From Serinus canaria (Eukaryota; Chordata; Aves; Passeriformes; Fringillidae), in NCBI RefSeq assembly GCF_022539315.1, contig NC_066316.1:8633501-8697500 (forward strand): a stretch of DNA of 64,000 bases. The letters run 5' to 3'. The translations under genes and the position numbers were made by a program. Below, piece by piece: positions 1-11,873 of the stretch. The notes beneath the pieces were generated by a model, which was given only the letters and a program-made list of their open reading frames with translations, had not been told where the DNA came from and did no database searches. Within the stretch, counting starts at the first letter, position 1. Each line of letters opens with the position of its first letter.

Positions 1-3000
1 AGTCATGCAGGAGCCCTGCAGGATGCTGCTGAGTGTGGCAGCAGAGGTGATGCTGAGCAGAACGGGAAGAAGGGCAGAGCAGGAGGAAATGGTGACAACT
101 GCCCCATGCAGGCACAGATGAAAGGTTCAGGGCTGCAGGGGGAGGTTGTACACTGGAGCTCTGTGTATAGCCTGTGACAAACGGCGTGGAGAGGCCAGGA
201 CATGTAAATGATTAGCTGTAGGAGGAAGGGGTGGCTACACCAGAAAAGCAAGCTATGTTGACAGTTAGTAGGGCTCTAGCAGGCTTGTTTATTTTATTAG
301 CAGGATGGCTGGACTCGAGCCAGGATTATTTTTAGAAATGACCAAGGAATCTAAGTTAATTAGGAGAGTAATGTTCTGTCCTCTACTCCCACTCTCTTAC
401 AGGAAACATAAAAAGCAATAACATTATAAAGGCAGGCTCCAGTGAGATCCTGCAGTGGCTGTCACATATTCCCAGGTAGAGGGGTTGAGGTGTTGCCTTG
501 CTCCAACCAGCACCGACTTTCAGCCCCCAACCCTATGGAAAAGCATCAGCCACGTGTATGCTGAGGAGAGAAATGGGAGTGAGCACAAAGAGATGATACA
601 GCAGGAAGCAGGAAAGGAAAAGCTGCATTGCAAAGCAATGCAACACCTTTCACGTAGCACAAAAAGGCTCAGTTCTGTGTCCCTGCAAGGAGAAGAGGGA
701 ACAGCCTGGTTCCACTGGAAACAAGCCATGCTCTGGTCTCGCTTCACTGGCTTTGACCCACACAACTCACCTCCCTCCTCCCTGGCTCAGCCTCTAGGAA
801 TGTTTCTCACTGCTGACCTTGACTGCCTTTTTTCTGCCATCAGGTCCTGACAAGAGAGCAGCCTCACTGCAAGATGCTGCAGCTTAGGTGCTTCAGAGCC
901 TTGCATTTCTTCCTTGTTTCACCTCAGATTCTTCAAAACAAGGAAAGAGGTTTGGAAGACAGACATTCCTTAGGTAGGTGACTAAGGGTCTTTTTTTTTT
1001 TGGTTAGGTGTCTTGGGATCCAGGTAAAGTGGGACTGAGTTCATTCCACATGATTGTTTACTAGCATTAAGTCATCTCCCTAAATTGCATGGCAGTACAA
1101 GCAGGATGCAATTTAAGAGTGGAATTGATACGTAAGGATAACCCTAATTATCCCCCATCCAAGATTGTGGACAGAATGTCCAGAGGCTGTTTCTTGCTTC
1201 ACTCTACTGCTAAGACATAATGGTTGTCAACCCTCCCACTTCCTCCCCCCAGCCCCCTTTAACTCCTCCCTGCTCTCAGCTTTAGCTCCCACTTGCCTTC
1301 CCACAATAACTCTGGATGCTAATCTGGTGCTTATCCCAGCTCTTTAATGAGCACTGCCTGCAAGCTCACGCTGGAAGCCTGTCACGAGCAACACGAGGTT
1401 TTCTGCCCTTTGTCTGGGAACACACTGGAGTAACAGACTCTCACACTTCTCCTACTGTTAGAGAGCCTGGGGTTCTACCAAAGTTCTCAACTTTCACCTT
1501 CTTAGGCACTATTTTAAACAGAGGGCTCTGCCTTTCTGGAAGGCCCATTTGGCACCCCAGTGAAGCAGAAGCTGCCAAAGCTCCTGGTCACTTTTGCTTG
1601 ACCATCATCTCTGTAGGCTCATCCCAGCCCTGTGCCTGGAGAAAACTGGGAGAAGAGGACACAAGCATGAGTGAAAAGCAGCTGTCAGAGGCTCAGATCC
1701 ACTTGCTGGCAGAAGAAAGGTTGTTGCTGCCATGCCACATGAGCAAAGACTCAATCTTCTTTTACCTGGAACGTGCTCTAGGCACCCAAACTTCCTGCAA
1801 AAGGAGCTGAGGCTTACAGAAGAAGGACTTCACTGAACAGAGAGGGGCAAAGGCAGGAAGCCTCTGCTAACAGCATCTCGGTGAGACTGCAGGGAAACAC
1901 TGATGCTGACAACCCCGAGAAAACAATTAGTTAGACAGCCTTATCAGGAATTCAGCAATTCCTCCTGTTCAGGCTCTGAGTGTCTGTAACCCAGAGGACA
2001 GAAAAAGCTTTCCAAACAGGTTTGGTATCAAGTCACAGAACAAAGATCTGGGGTGGAACCAGGCATTTGTGCTATCCTCTCTATTTTTCAGAAGAGTAAC
2101 TCCCTTTGCAAACATGTGCAAAATGCTTCTTTTTGCACCACTTCACCATCCACCTGACCTGCCCATATGAGAAAAGCCTTTTAACTCTTAAACTTTGTTT
2201 GCCAGGTACATGCCAAGGTAGCAGAAATGCATTCTGTTCTTGGCTCCTGACCAGGAAATTTAGCAGCAGGAATATTACAGCACACTGAAAAAAAAAGCCC
2301 CTGCATTTCTCAAGGTCATTCCTCTAGAGGTACAGTCAATTTGATTCACCTTTCTCTACTCTCTGCAGTTCCCTATTTCACCAAGAAATACTGGTAGAAC
2401 AAAGGGCTGGCTGCCTGTGGCTAGCGTCCAGATTTACACTGGGGTAATTCCACAGATTTCAACACAGCCACACCAGAAAAAGGCTGGAATTTAACGCTTA
2501 GCTTATGAATCACATAGGAAACACGGACAGCGCAGCTTCAGCTATGATCCCAAGGGAAAGGCTGCTGCAAGTTGAACTAGCAGCATGGCTGAACAGAGAT
2601 CCCTGCAACCAAGTCCAGCCGGAAAAGTTTAACCCTCTCTGCGACAGTTTCACATCATCGAAATGAGAGAGTCGCTGGCAGCTGCTCTTTCTTTACAGTT
2701 CGAAAGGAACTCGCTGCTCCCAGCATCTCGGCCGAGCAGGACACAGTTAAAACGGGGCTCTCCTTCTGGAGCCCCGAAGAGGGGCAGGTCTCTCTGCGCA
2801 CAGGCACACACGCTTCTCTCAGTGGGTTCTGAGTGCTGTCTCTGGGACAGTGCAGAAAAAGACAGACAAACGCAAGCGCGTAACAGCAACGCCTGCGAAC
2901 CGAAGCACCCCCTTTAAAGCTGCCTCACCACTCGAAACCTGCAGCAAATGGAAAAGAATCGCTATCACAAGGTTCCAGCCGGGCAGTGCAGGCACGGAAT

Positions 3001-3352
3001 GCCCCGCGCGAGGCTTCCCAAAGCCTTTGCACTTTGAACGGCCAGGAGGGCGCCGGTGACTCACACACATCTCCGCGCTCCTGCCCTGCCTGCACTCCTC
3101 AGCCCTGCCCTGGGCTACTTTTTGCCACGTCGGTGTTTCATGGGACATCTTACACCACCCTGTGCTTGCGAAGGGATGCTCTGCTTTTGAGTGGAGTGAA
3201 AATGAAAATGAAAAGCTGTCGAGGGGACGCGAAGGGGGTAACAGAAGGGGGATGGAGCCGTAGCACGGGTAGCAGAGACACGTTCTGCCCCACCCCAGTG
3301 CCCGGGCATCGAGGGTGTAGGCATGGCTGGGAGGGGGGCAGCGGGGTTTTAC
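1..3352 (-). other. EHD3: Start of EHD3 intron 1; no exon seen
   Basis: This stretch lies downstream, on the minus strand, of the splice donor that ends EHD3 coding exon 1. It is therefore the first part of EHD3 intron 1, with the remaining exons beyond the left edge. I looked for the next EHD segment (the G-domain continuation after TTFIR) and found none here. Open frames in both directions are short and resemble no protein I recognise. The last 700 bases toward the exon become more GC-rich as they approach the CpG island. I saw no mobile element. Confidence 0.75.
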
Positions 3353-3579
3353 CTGATGAAGGTGGTCTTCCCGGTGGAGTACTGCCCCACGAGCAGCACC
3401 ATGGGCTTGTTATCGAAGTCGGCATCCTCCAGGGCGGGCGAGTGGAACTCGTGGAACTTGTAGTGTTCTTCCAGCGGCAGCAGCTTGGTCTTGTAAAGCT
3501 TCTTCAAGCCGTCGCTGACCGTTTGGAACACCTCCGGATCCTTCCGCCGACGGTCGTCGGTGCCCAGCCAGCTGAACAT
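3353..3579 (-). CDS. EHD3: EHD3 coding exon 1 (EH domain-containing protein 3, N-terminal part)
   Basis: EHD proteins are dynamin-like ATPases that bind and tubulate endosomal membranes; EHD3 acts in early-endosome to recycling-compartment and Golgi traffic. The exon encodes residues 1-75 and two bases of codon 76. The protein begins MFSWLGTDDRRRKDPEVFQT, the EHD3 form of the N-terminus (EHD1 begins MFSWVSKD). Next come the helical stretch containing LLPLEEHY, the family-constant block HEFHSPALEDADFDNKPM, and the P-loop GQYSTGKT at residues 66-73. The exon ends in the codon for R76, split AG|G, at donor GTAAAA (complement of 3347-3352). The ATG (complement of 3577-3579) has A at -3. The frame stays open upstream to another ATG at 3684, but the family starts at MFSW, so I chose that. 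The rest of the G domain, the helical domain and the C-terminal EH domain are outside the window. Confidence 0.95.
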
Positions 3580-4070
3580 CTTGTGGCCTCCTGACGCCAG
3601 CTCCGCGACGACCACCGGGGCTGGGCTGGGCTGGCTGCGAGCGCGGGCTAGCCGCGCATCCCCCTCAGGCCGGGCGGGCCTCACTCCGCTCCGGCGCCCA
3701 CCCGCAAGGGCCGTCCGCCCTCACGCCACCTGCGCCGGCGATTTCAGCCAGAAAGCGATCCCCGCGGGAAGCTGAAGGAGCGGCTCGTCCGCGCAGCCCC
3801 GGCCCAGCGGCACCGGCGGGCGCCGCCTCCCTTCACGCCGCCGGCTCCCGGCGTGGGCATGGCGCGGAGGCCCGGCCCTCCAGGAAGGGGGCGGGCGCCG
3901 GAAGCTGGCCGTTCCTGGCGGGCGCCGCCCGTTCTCCCCGGCGGGTGAAGCCGCGCTGGGCGCCGCCATGTTGGGCAGCGGGAGGGGCCGGGTCCCGCCG
4001 CGCCCCCTGGGGACCGTTGGAGGGAGTTTCAGCCTGGCCGCCATTTTATTTCCTTTCTCGCCTCGCTGTG
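3380..4070. promoter_or_regulatory. CpG island promoter of EHD3, possibly shared with CAPN14
   Basis: GC content and CpG density rise sharply from about 3380 and fall after about 4070. The island covers EHD3 coding exon 1 and at least 400 bases of its upstream region. I see no TATA box, as expected for a CpG-island promoter. EHD3 (minus) and CAPN14 (plus) point away from here, and in mammals their 5' ends are closely paired. A plus-strand transcript could therefore also start here and supply a CAPN14 non-coding first exon. The best plus-strand donor-like site is GTGAAG at 3945. The transcription start sites are not visible from sequence. Island edges were judged by eye. Confidence 0.7.
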
Positions 4071-4174
4071 GAATAGACCTTAAAACATCTACTGAAATGA
4101 GCCGTGCGAGTGCAAATCTGAGAGGGAGACTGCTGTTCCTGAGCACTGCCGGCCTCATCTGGGTCTCCAGCCTG

Positions 4175-4480
4175 TCACAGAACGGGTCAGGTTGGAAGAG
4201 ACCACAGGGGTGGTCCAACCTCCTTGCTCAAGCAGGGTCATCCCAGAGCGCATGGCACAAGATTGCCATAAGATGGTTCTGGAATACTCCAGTGAGGACT
4301 CTCTGCAGCCCTTTTGGGCAGTATGTTTCATGTGTGGTCATCAGCACAATAAAGACGTTCTTCCTTCCTTATACGCAGGTAGAATTTCCTGTGCTTCAGT
4401 TTCTGCCTGTTGTCTCTTGTCCTATTGCTGGGCAGCACTGTGAAGAGCCTGGCTCCATCCACTTGAGATATCTAAAGGGG
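4175..4480 (-). mobile_element. CR1 LINE fragment (3' end), reverse orientation
   Basis: Read on the plus strand this is the reverse complement of an avian CR1 tail. The order of landmarks is TCACAGAA and GGTTGGAAGAGACC, then TGGTCCAACCTCC, TGCTCAAGCAGGGTCA, TTCCTGTGCTTCAGTTTCTGCC, and GGGCAGCACTGTGAAGAGCC. These occur in the usual order in bird CR1 copies. The left boundary is clear. The right boundary is not: similarity fades near the palindromic bases around 4480. It is a short, 5'-truncated, non-coding copy only about 100 bases outside the EHD3 CpG island. Confidence 0.8.
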
Positions 4481-4484
4481 AAAT

Positions 4485-4508
4485 CTTGATATCTAAATAG
4501 ATATCAAG
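4485..4508. repeat. Perfect inverted repeat, 11-base arms
   Basis: CTTGATATCTA and its exact reverse complement TAGATATCAAG are separated by two bases. Related pieces (GATATCTAAA, TTATCTAAAG) flank it from 4467 to about 4527, so the patch may be a small local duplication at the worn edge of the CR1 copy. It has no known function. Confidence 0.85.
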
Positions 4509-7500
4509 AGTATCTTGTTATCTAAAGGTCCACTTTAGATCTTTACACACGCTCATGAGGTGCTCTTGGTTGTCTCTTGGACTGTTCTTTCCCCAGCCCA
4601 GGGATTGGGCTGCAGTGCTGCCCCTCACTTTGTAGGGCTCACGGCTCTGGCAGTGCTTGGAAAAGTTCTCCATCTAAGCAGATGAGACAGGCAAATTATC
4701 TACTGTCCCAAATTCTTTATTTCTCCAGCAATGAGGGATGACAGGACAGCCACATAGGTTTTCCTGGAGTAGCCTGGGGATCAGCATGTCCTTGGGGCTG
4801 GCCATCAGCTCCGCTGTCAGGCTCTCCTCATCTCCACTGCACAGCTGGGATAAAGCAGCATTTTTTTCCTAAAATATCTCCTAAAGGCTTTTTCACTTTA
4901 GTCCATCCCACAGGTCCGAAGAATGTGGCAAGAGGCAGTTTTGGAAGGAGTCCTTCTGTGTGGCAGTTCCTGCCCTTTCCCAGCCATTTCATCCGGGAGG
5001 AGCCCAGACCTTGCATAAGCAGAGGCAGTTCTGCATTAAAACCCTTTTTTCCTTTTTTTTTTTTTTTTTTCCCTCCCACTGGAAGGGGGACACATGGAGA
5101 CTGTGTGGTCCTGTGTGCTTGAACAATGCTCCAGGTCCATTTCTGTACCTTGCACTGCAGGAGAAGACACTTTCCTTGTTCTCATTGTGTGATCCTAGGC
5201 ACTGGTATGCTGACCCAGGAGGTGCAAGCAATGACTCCAGGGACCAGTTTTCTTTTTCTGGAAGAACAGAACAGGCTGACTGTATTTTCTGAAGATCAGA
5301 TTTTTCTGCTTTCCTGCCAATGCCTAGAGCTGAAAGTGGAACTGATGTTTTGAAACCTCCTTAAGACAAATTTCCCTCATTTCTTTAGCTTTATAAATAG
5401 AGGCTTTTGGCTTTAAGAACTTGATGACTCCTTTCCAGTGAAAACTCCTGAAAATCAAAGGCCCCATAGAATTCAACATGTTTTGGCAAGAATTACTCAT
5501 TTTGTAGGAAAAGACTCGCTTTCATCTTCTAGATAGTTCTGCCATTTAAGGGCTGTGTTCCTCTGATGGTGCTCTGGCATTTCTACAGCTATATATGGAG
5601 TCTCTTTGGTGCTTGCTTGTGTTATCCTCAGAGCTGAGTAAAGGCCAGGCCAGGAAGCCTTTGATGGTAAATCTCCCCAGGCCACCTTGGTGCCCTTCCT
5701 GAATGCAGCAAATGGGGAGCAAAGCAAGGTTTCTGTTGTGCAGGCTGTGGGAGCTGACTGCCACAGGTATGGCAGAAACACGATTGTTCCCCATTTACAA
5801 GGTGAGGATATTAATCATTCAACTTCATAAGTTATAAATATGCACATCTGATGGCTAAATGACCTAAAAAAAATAAAGTTCTTTGCCTTGGCTGAAGAGA
5901 GTCCCTTTCCTGTGGAATCATTATCTCTGGGGCATATCTCAACGAAACTTGACAGTCTTTATGGACTTTCTGTAGGTGTCTCACAAACATTGCACATTTT
6001 TGTTTATTTTTCAGTCTGTTTTCTTAGCCATTTGAGACTGACTTCCTCAACAACTGTCTTTACCTTGAGGTACAGAGCTTGCCAAAAACAAAGGGAAGTA
6101 AAATTAGGAAAGGAAATTTACAGTGTAATTAGGTTTTTCTTTCTGCCAGAACCAAACTGAAAGTTTTAATCTGTTTCTATTATTTATTCCTTTTCATTTA
6201 TTAAACAGAGGTGTTTTAATGGATGGTTTTCAGTTGGACAGATTGGTCTTCGTGGTGCAATCTTTAGTAAGTTGGGGTCTTTTTTTAGTAATTTACATTT
6301 TTAAAATGTAGAAACTCTCCCTTGACTACCCTGCACAGAAGCCACTCGACTGCAGTGCTCAGAACATATTGGTGGGAGTCTGCTACAGTCCTCTACTACA
6401 GAATTTGTCTTTATCTTTAAAGATATGATGGATTTAACTTTTAGTTCTGTAATTTCTCAATCGTGTCCCTGCTTTTGGTAACAGGGCTTGCAGTCACTTA
6501 GCTGGATGCTTGCCTTGACCAGGAGAGAGGGGTTTGCTGGAAAGGCTTCACTTCCACTTTGATGAAAGTCAGTGAGGTTGAACCAAGTCATGCAGTATTT
6601 GCACACAAAATGAAACCTGGGGTTTTGGGGGGAAAGCACAATGTTGTAAAACGGAAACTTGTGAAATGGTGACAAATGTGTTTGCTTATCTGCAGCCTTA
6701 GGTTGGACAGGTTTACTTCCTACAGAAGATCATCTGAGGATGGGGATATTAAAGTCACAGAATCTGAAAAGATGTGGTGACTCAGACAGTTTCAAGAAGC
6801 TTGTGGGAGCAGTGTAGCTCAGTAAAATTAACTTCCTGCCAGCGCAGTTACTGCCACTGTTTGTCCCTTACCAAGTGTGAAACCTGAGGAGACAGTGTCA
6901 AAAGTTCAGGTGCTGATGGGTTCAACAGGCAATAACCAGGGTTGAGGGAAAGGAAAGAAGGGAGAGGAAGGCACAGCAGGCCCCCAGAATTAAACCAAAT
7001 ATACTAATTTGATAAATAAGGGAGGGAGAGTTTCCTCTGGTTCAAGTGAATCAAAATTCTCAGCTGCCTGCTGGTGCCATATTGCCTGTGTGGAGACAAA
7101 ATTGTCTCCAGCATAGTCTGTTCCTTTCCTCACTCATTGCTTTGCCTTTGCAGCTCAGAAAACTGCTCCCTTTCTCTCCTGCCCTCACTGCTCCTTCATG
7201 TTTCTCTGAAATATTTCCCATTACCTTTCTCCTACCATTTTTCAGGTATCTTGCTACACACTCACACAGACACAGTCCTTTTCCCTACCCTCCCTATACT
7301 GCTCTTAGCCCCTCATTGCCTGAGGTGGAACAAGGTGCTGGTACCCAGAAGTACCACCAAAAATGGGGAATGTGGGGCTGGAAAATGTATATCCAGTGAG
7401 TGAGAATCATTCTTGCTTCCAGAGAGCTCCCTTCTTAGATCTGTTTGGCAAAGAAAGCTGCTTGTATTGCATACAGGGGACCTGACTGATGGGATGTCTG

Positions 7501-7780
7501 TAATAGTGCTGGAAAGAAAAATCCTCTGAGCCCTTAGCCATCCTTGCAGTGCAGAAGCTTGGTCTATAACTCTTGAATGATTTTGTCTGTCTCTGCAGAG
7601 ACAGACATACAACTCCATCAAACTTACGTAAATGTTCTTTGTAGAAATTTATATGATTAACTGATTGACAAAATGTCATGTCCCCGTCTGTTCTGGGAAA
7701 ATATGGGGGCTTTGAGATTATTTCCTCTCTGAACATTTTCTTACCTGAAAGCAGAAATCCTGTTAAAATTTATTAAGACA

Positions 7781-7800
7781 CAGTTGGACACAGTTGGACA
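7781..7800. repeat. 10-base tandem duplication
   Basis: CAGTTGGACA is present twice head to tail, with a partial third start (CA) after it and a matching ACA before it. It is a short simple duplication with no evident function. Confidence 0.85.
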
Positions 7801-8091
7801 CATCTTCCTGTTCTACTTTGCCAGTGATTTATGGGGAGATGTGGAGTTTTGTGCTTTGAATAATCGAGTGACAAACTAAACAAGGAAACTGCTGTCCACT
7901 GAAGCAATGGGTGAGTCAAAAGGTAGCCTGCATGATGGGCTGACCTGTTCTTTCATGTCTTCCGTGGAGTATTTTGCATTGAGATCTCCAGAGTTTTCTG
8001 TCATTACTCAATATGTTTTTTTCCCCACCTCCTGCTTCTACCACAGTGTTTGATAGGTTAGGACAGGCTCTTGGGGTTACGTATGCAAGGC

Positions 8092-8107
8092 ATATATATA
8101 TATATAT
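8092..8107. repeat. (AT)8 microsatellite
   Basis: Eight AT dinucleotides run without interruption, followed by a short imperfect CA-rich stretch (GCACATAAATACACACACA). It is likely polymorphic in length. Confidence 0.9.
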
Positions 8108-8614
8108 GCACATAAATACACACACAGGGACAGATAACAAATATACTTCTTATGAGCAGCAGGCATCACTGCCAGTGATCCTTTGCTGTGAGAACACACC
8201 TGGAGAAGGTAGGACATCAAATGCCCAGTGCTGTGTAGAGGGATTTGGTGCTGGCATTTAGCAGTTATCTCTGGCCAGCACAGAATTGGGATTTTCCAGG
8301 GGTTTGAAGGGAGTGTAACCATGTTAAGGTGAAGCTGTCCTGTGGGATCAGATGGGGGTATTAGTTACACAATGCAGCAGCTGCTGCTGTGCTGTTCTCT
8401 GGAGGTGTTGAAGGGAAAGGCGAAAAGTTTGTATCAGCAAACGTGGGAAGGATGGGTGTGATGTAAAGCAGCTAGATGAGCCACATCAGCTGCCCTGCAT
8501 GTCACAGCTCCAACTCTTCTGCCTGCCAAGTGGTTGGCAACATAGGCTGGTGTTTTAGCTAACCCAGATTTTGTGCACCCTTGTTCTCTCACTTTTGCTG
8601 TTTAGAGTTGGATG

Positions 8615-8636
8615 GAGTATGAGTCGGCTCATACTC
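8615..8636. repeat. Perfect hairpin-forming inverted repeat
   Basis: GAGTATGAG and its reverse complement CTCATACTC flank a four-base loop, TCGG. A further partial copy (CGAGTATTC) follows about 10 bases downstream. No gene or terminator is nearby, so a function is not implied. Confidence 0.85.
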
Positions 8637-11600
8637 GATCACCGAGTATTCTGCAGAGATCAGAAATTTCATCTGTCATTAGAAGGAGTTCTGGGTAGTC
8701 AGAACATCTCATGCTTTGGATGCTTATGAATAGGCTGTTGTAACCTTAATTGCTAAAGCACAGATCTTGAGTAAATGGGATTTTTATATTTCCACTGATT
8801 TTGATGTAGCTAGGACAATTTCCACAGCAAAGGACAGGTATTTTTAAATCCTATCCATCTTTAAAAGTGTATCTTTGGTCAGAGAGGTATTACTTAAAGT
8901 TCTGAAAGCCATCCAGGCATTTTTGATACAGACTTTTTGTTAAGATCAATGGCAGCAGGTTCACTGCTTGACCTTGAAAATCTCAGCACCAGAAGGTGCT
9001 CATCAAGTTGTGGGCCAACAATCTAAGCACAGGAAATGCAGGGAAAGGTCATCCACCTGTCTCTATGTTCATTCATTTAGTGAGAAAACATAGTTCAGTG
9101 CTTCTTTTCAGGATATTTCTGTTTGCTTTAAAAGCCCACAGGAAGAGCAGGAGTCAGCTTTGAGAGTTTTTTTTCTGAAATACAGCACTCTGTTTAATCA
9201 AAGACTAGAGGCTGTACCTGCAAGTGATGTTTTTATACAGTTTGTTTAGAGACTAATAAAGATTAACAAAGCCTAATAGACTCACACTATCATTTTGACT
9301 AATGGCTACTAATTTCTGTAGCTAACATTCTGCTGTATTACATGAATGGTCGTAAAAAATGGCCCTGCCTCGTTTGTTCTGCTCACCCTAAAATTTATTA
9401 TTTTGCATGCAAACATTTACTACTCTGTTCTGCACCAGCAGAAGCAGCTCCTCAGCCCAGATTTGGATTGTCTTTGTTAAATCAGAAGAGCTGACCTCTG
9501 TCATCCCCAGGTTTAGTCCTCAAATTGCCCACTGTCCAAGTGTTGCCTGAGGTAAATCCTCTCATAGAATGAGTGAGAGGCTCTCAGAGAATTAATTCAT
9601 GGTCCAGTTACTTTTACAAAAAGTGAAGGATTTTCCATGGATTCTTCAGCTTCTCATTTCAAGACTTAGGGATGAGGCATTTAAGATCTTGAGAAAGCTC
9701 AAGGGAGATCATAGGATGCTAATGCAGTGGAGGGACTTAGATCAGATGGTAAATATGCTAACTAGGGGAATGTGCAAAGAATAGAGAATCAAATCCATTT
9801 AACCTACTGGCTCATGGCTTCCCTCTAAAGCTTTTAACCTCTGTCTGCTACACTTGGCTGCTTTCCCTTAGAAATTTTAATTGCTGGAAGAGACATGCAC
9901 ACACTCTGCTCCACCTGTGCAGGAGGACTGATTGAGTCTGGCTCAGTACCATTGCTGAGTGGAGTACAGGAATATAGAGCTGTATCTGGTGCCTGCTCAG
10001 AAATAGGACTGTGGCCAGGCAGAAGGTTAAACACAAGGTGGAACACTTGCTGTCTGAGAAGTGACTGTTCATGACACATAAAATGCTTCATTGCATCTTT
10101 TGTTTGAAGATTTCCAGGTAATTTGGAAAAGAGTTTAAAGCAACACACAGTCAAGTTCAGCTGGGAGGTTTTTAAAGCATGCAAATTGGCATAATTGACT
10201 CAGCACACACTGCTACAGTCAGGGGTGCTGGTTGAATTTCTTGAAAATATTCATTGATTTAAACCTTCATTTTTGAAAGCATTGGTTTTTTCATACTATC
10301 TTTGGGTTTCAAGACTTGTATATAAGATTCAATTATTTTTCAAATAAATGCTAGAGTGAGGTGAGAGCTGGTGAAAAGTTAAAATAGTTTTATCAGGCAC
10401 TGTGAATACTCTTCATACACAAAAAACAAGTCTCAAATATTTGTTCTTCACTGTAGCTCCAAGTGTGCCAATTGCTCTCTACTTCTTTTCTTGGGGAGCA
10501 GCAGAATGAGGAATTTTTTTTTCCTACATGTTTTGTCTCCCTATGTAAAGTGCAGCTGGTCTCCAGGCTGTTTTCTTCCTTTGTTTTTATCTTAAATCTA
10601 TCTCTGTCTGTTGCTTATGTTACTGCAGCCCTGAAGGCCAGTGGCTGTAAAAAGGGAGGGTTTGGAGGGAGAAGACAGCATTTTTCATCTGGACAAAAAG
10701 TAAGCAAGTTGTTAGGCACTTAAATTCTTTTTCAGCTCTGAAATGTCTACAGTACAACAGAAAATTGAATTTTCATTTCCAGCGTTATCTTCTGAAGATT
10801 TTTCTCTTGGTTGCCCTTGAGGGTCAAGTTTTGTGGATCACTTGTAGAGTGGGTTTATAACAAATGAGGGCTCTGTGTGGTTGAACAGTACAATGTGTGG
10901 TTTTTTGTTTTCTCACAGGGACTGCTGCTGACCTTCAGCTTTGATGGGAGTAACAATCAACTGGTGCCTAACTGAGACCAGCATCCTCGGGTGCCTGGGG
11001 CAGGGATTTTGAGTTCCAGAGAGCTTCCTGTGTGGGGGAGCCTTCCAAATACTGTATCATTATGGCATGTGAACCATTTCTTACACTTTGCATCCTGGTT
11101 AGTTTTTTCACTGTACTAACTGACTGTGATCACCTTGTTAGCACTGGTAGAAGTGATTTGCCTACTGAGATTTTAGTCATGATTTCTCCCAGCAAGGGGT
11201 GGTGCAAATCTTTAACATAGCTGCTAATATTAAAAAAAGACCTAGGACATCACTCTCTGGCATTTTTAGTGGGGGGATGAGAAACATCTGTCTTGAATAT
11301 TACAAGGAAAAAATACCTCAGCATGCAATTTCATGTGTGAATCTGTGGTGTTCAGCAAGATGGAATGTGAACTCTTGGGGAAGATCATATCATTCTCCAA
11401 AATGAGGCAAAAAGGGCAAAATAACTATCATAGGAGTGTGAGTCGTGGCTTTCTAAAACCTAATGTATTCCATTTTTCTGTTAGCCTTTGTTTTATCTTG
11501 CTTTTTTTGGTGGGGTGGGGGGAAGGTGAAATAACTTCATGCCAGAATGTGATTGAATTAAGACTGTCATTTGTGTTGCAACATGTTATGAGACTATCCT

Positions 11601-11873
11601 GGAGAGCCTAAAATAGTCCAGAGAGAGACATAGAATAGCCATGCGTGTGGCTTCAAAGCTCTGATAAAAGTCAGTGGGGTCACTTGTTTTGATTTCACTC
11701 AGATCTACGGTGATGTTAAAGCCTTGAAAATGCAGTGATAAGTGCTCAGCTAGAATTGGGTGAGCCCCCACTTCTCCTGGGAATGCCACTGTTCCTACCC
11801 ACCCCTGCTGACTAAGAAGAAAATTTTAAAAGTCAGGATTAAATTTACTTTTTATAATTACTTTAACTGTCAG

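Larger units (their letters stand above)
4510..11870. other. Non-coding stretch between EHD3 and the first CAPN14 coding exon
   Basis: I found no protein-coding exon here on either strand. The open frames are short, unsupported by good splice sites, and match nothing I know. If CAPN14 starts at the EHD3 CpG island, this is its first intron; otherwise it is intergenic. It contains a run of 18 T at 5053-5070, a 10-base tandem duplication at 7781-7800, an (AT)8 run at 8092-8107 followed by a CA-rich stretch, and a 9-base-arm hairpin at 8615-8636. Most of it is AT-rich and otherwise featureless by eye. Confidence 0.6.

Noticed and set aside
455..850. 131-codon plus-strand open frame in EHD3 intron 1
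   Set aside because: It has no recognisable domain. Its composition is that of translated non-coding DNA, and there is no start or splice context.
1316..1810. 164-codon open frame in EHD3 intron 1
   Set aside because: There is no family similarity, no splice-site context and no repeat-derived coding signal. A frame of this length can arise by chance in this much sequence.
3580..3684. In-frame 35-codon extension upstream of the EHD3 ATG, beginning with another ATG
   Set aside because: EHD proteins begin at MFSW. The extension is low-complexity GC-rich leader sequence, and open frames are expected in a CpG island.
9599..9784. 61-codon open frame with a helical-looking translation
   Set aside because: It resembles a coiled segment only superficially. 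No flanking acceptor or donor gives a credible exon, and no family is recognised.
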